Source of the DNA: Dehalococcoidia bacterium
GTDB taxonomy: Bacteria > Chloroflexota > Dehalococcoidia > Dehalococcoidales > UBA1222
Assembly (NCBI GenBank): GCA_009776735.1
Contig: WRNG01000004.1
Location: 1-43,914 of the forward strand
DNA length: 43,914 nucleotides
Direction of reading: 5' to 3'
Within the stretch, counting starts at the first letter, position 1, and each line of letters opens with the position of its first letter. The notes beneath the pieces were generated by a model, which saw only the letters and a program-made list of their open reading frames with translations, did not search any database and was not told the DNA's origin. Of this stretch, positions 40,683 to 43,914 are shown piece after piece. Position numbers and translations under genes: made by a program.

Positions 40683-41331
40683 GGCCGAAGAGTCTTTACT
40701 AATTTCAGGTATTCAGCATTTTGCTTTTTGCCGGCGACAATGGGCATTGATTCATGTTGAATCACAGTGGGAGGATAACGCATATACTGTGTCAGGTGAG
40801 TTGTTACATGCCAATGCCCATAATCCACTTTTCACTGAAAAACGTGGGGGTTTAATTGTCACGCGTGATATGCCAGTGTTTTCTCGTTCAATGCGCGTGC
40901 GTGGGTCTTGTGATATTGTTGAGTTTCAATGTGATGACAGAGGTATAACTCTTTTTGGGCGTGGAGGATTATGGCTTCCATGTCCGATTGAGTATAAACG
41001 CGGTCGACCAAAAACTCATAATGCAGATAGTTTGCAGTTGTGTGCACAGGCTATGTGCTTGGAAGAAATGTTACTTTGCGTACCGATTGAAATTGCTTAC
41101 ATATACCATGGAGAAACGAAACGTCGTGAAGCCGTACTGCTTAACGATGATTTGCGTGAAACAGTTCGGAAAATGTTTGCAGAGATGCATGATTATTACA
41201 ATCGCCGTTACACTCCAAGAGTGAAGCCTACAAAAGCCTGTGCAAGTTGTTCCCTGAATAACAACTGTTTGCCAAAATTACCGCAAGAGCAGTCTGTTGC
41301 CGGCTATATCAAAAATGCTCTCGTAGATTAA
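40675..41331 (+). CDS. cas4: Cas4 (type I-C)
   Basis: ISGIQHFAFCRRQWALIHVE, CASCSLNNNC Fe-S cysteines; GTG start overlapping cas7 stop likely. Confidence 0.92.
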   Translation: MYEAEESLLISGIQHFAFCRRQWALIHVESQWEDNAYTVSGELLHANAHNPLFTEKRGGLIVTRDMPVFSRSMRVRGSCDIVEFQCDDRGITLFGRGGLWLPCPIEYKRGRPKTHNADSLQLCAQAMCLEEMLLCVPIEIAYIYHGETKRREAVLLNDDLRETVRKMFAEMHDYYNRRYTPRVKPTKACASCSLNNNCLPKLPQEQSVAGYIKNALVD

Positions 41332-41338
41332 GGATAAC

Positions 41339-42370
41339 ATGAGAAAGCTACTCAATACTCTATACGTTACTACGCCTGAAGCATACTTGTCTTTAGATGG
41401 GGAGAATGTTGTTGTTTTGAAGGAAGACGATGTGCTGTTGCGTGTGCCGTTGCATAATTTAGAGGGCATTGTGACGTTTGGATATACTGGCGCTAGTCCT
41501 GCGTTGATGAGTGCATGTGCTAAACGCAGTATTGCATTGTCGTTCTGTAACGCATATGGGCGGTTTTTGGCAAATGTTATGGGCGAAACTCAGGGCAACG
41601 TGGTATTACGACGGACGCAATACCGTGCAGCTGATGATGACATGCAAAGTTTGGGAATAGCACGAAATATTCTAATAGGTAAGTTGCATAATAGCCGATG
41701 GGTGTTAGAGCGTGCCACACGAGATCATTCTCATCAGATTGATATTGCTCGTTTGAAGAAAGTTGGGCATTGCATAATGGATGCAATCACAAATATACAG
41801 TCAGCACAGACGCACGGTGCATTAATGGGAATTGAAGGCGAATCTGCCAGTTTGTATTTTTCGGTGTTTGATGAGTTGATATTGCAGAATAAAAATAGTT
41901 TCTTCTTTCGCGAGCGTAGTCGTCGACCGCCTATGGATAATGTAAATGCGTTGTTGTCATTTGTCTATATGTTGTTGGCGCATGATACTGCCGCAGCTAC
42001 GTCGACTGTAGGGCTGGATCCTTTTGTGGGTTTTCTTCATAAAGATCGTCCAGGAAGGCGTTCGCTTGCGTTGGATTTAATGGAGGAACTACGAGCACCT
42101 TTTGCCGATCGTTTTGTGCTGACTCTAATCAATACGCGTCAACTTGACGCCAGTTGTTTTGAACAGAAAGAAAATGGTTCAGTATTGATTCGGGATGGTG
42201 CTCGCAAAGTTCTCTTAAGCGCATGGCATGAGCGTAAACGCGAACAGATTATGCACCCATTTCTGAAAGAAAAAATTGAGTGGGGGCTTGTACCATATTC
42301 TCAAGCATTGCTATTAGCTCGGTTTTTGCGTGGAGATTTAGAGGAGTATCCACCATTTTTGTGGAAGTGA
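41339..42370 (+). CDS. cas1: Cas1 (type I-C)
   Basis: LLNTLYVTTPEAYLSLDGENVVV, GIEGESASLYFSVFDELI, GLDPFVGFLHKDRPGRRSLALDLMEELR. Confidence 0.96.
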   Translation: MRKLLNTLYVTTPEAYLSLDGENVVVLKEDDVLLRVPLHNLEGIVTFGYTGASPALMSACAKRSIALSFCNAYGRFLANVMGETQGNVVLRRTQYRAADDDMQSLGIARNILIGKLHNSRWVLERATRDHSHQIDIARLKKVGHCIMDAITNIQSAQTHGALMGIEGESASLYFSVFDELILQNKNSFFFRERSRRPPMDNVNALLSFVYMLLAHDTAAATSTVGLDPFVGFLHKDRPGRRSLALDLMEELRAPFADRFVLTLINTRQLDASCFEQKENGSVLIRDGARKVLLSAWHERKREQIMHPFLKEKIEWGLVPYSQALLLARFLRGDLEEYPPFLWK

Positions 42371-42379
42371 TGTATCTGG

Positions 42380-42667
42380 ATGTTTGTTTTGATTACATAT
42401 GATGTGAATACGGAAACCACTAATGGGCGTAAGCGACTGCGTCAAGTTGCAAAGGCATGCCAAGACTATGGGCAAAGGGTGCAGAATTCCGTGTTCGAAT
42501 GCGAAGTAGATGCTGGGTTGTTTCTGAAAGTAAAAGAGAGATTGATTCGTTTGATTGATGTTGAACAGGATAGCTTGCGTTTTTATAAGCTAGGTAATGA
42601 CTATCGTAATGTGGAACGCTTTGGGGCTAAGCCGTCTTTTAATGTAACTGAGTCGCTAATTGCATAG
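42380..42667 (+). CDS. cas2: Cas2
   Basis: MFVLITYDVNTETTNGRKRLRQVAKACQDYGQRVQNSVFECEV. Confidence 0.96.
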   Translation: MFVLITYDVNTETTNGRKRLRQVAKACQDYGQRVQNSVFECEVDAGLFLKVKERLIRLIDVEQDSLRFYKLGNDYRNVERFGAKPSFNVTESLIA

Positions 42668-42747
42668 AGAATGATGTTGGTGTGCGAAAATGATGCGAAC
42701 ACTATTCTATGCGTAAGTTCCGCACATAAAACAAAACTGTTTTAGCT

Positions 42748-42776
42748 TTGTACTCAAAGAGAAAAATACTTAAAAT
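42748..42776 (+). promoter_or_regulatory. Pre-crRNA promoter in CRISPR leader (TTGTAC-N17-TAAAAT)
   Basis: 17-bp spacing, about 45 nt upstream of first repeat, correct orientation. Confidence 0.55.
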
Positions 42777-42821
42777 AAACATACCTTGCAAAGGCAATGT
42801 TTTTTTGAGAGTGTTTTTGCA

Positions 42822-43914
<1,093 letters not shown>

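Noticed and set aside
42783-42812. CCTTGCAAAGG...TTTTTTT in the CRISPR leader as a terminator
   Set aside because: Stem is only about 4 bp; too weak, and it would block the array's own transcription.

Overview
Mostly a housekeeping block from a bacterial chromosome. The lineage is not determined; gene content is loosely Chloroflexota/Firmicutes-like. Gene order: 5'-truncated gltA/nfnB, nfnA-like, remA/DUF370, gmk, a CbiMNQO-type Ni/Co transporter with a Fur-family regulator, a small SWIM-domain ORF, folC, gyrB, rsmG, TPP riboswitch-thiC, nadD, obgE, hisS, rnhA, fmt, dnaA, relA/spoT, DUF951, pyrF, lysC, apgM, tRNA-Pro(CGG), mazG, a large membrane protein, nfu, a TPR protein, gyrA and a radical SAM gene. 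The last 9 kb is a complete type I-C CRISPR-Cas locus (cas3-5-8c-7-4-1-2) followed by an array of at least 17 identical 32-bp repeats that runs off the window. The observations most worth following up are: (1) TTGCAA-N5-TTGCAA operators at the Fur-family gene and the transporter, which point to a nickel-responsive Nur regulon; (2) an in-frame internal GTG with its own Shine-Dalgarno in cas8c, giving a ~123-aa Cas11c; (3) a strong terminator hairpin just upstream of the SWIM ORF, suggesting an attenuated leader or small RNA; (4) a 31-aa CxxxC peptide ORF directly upstream of a membrane protein with a Listeria-Bacteroides-type repeat; (5) a candidate leaderless small membrane protein. I did not see a clearly novel defence system besides the I-C locus. 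No searches were run; family calls come from reading motifs.
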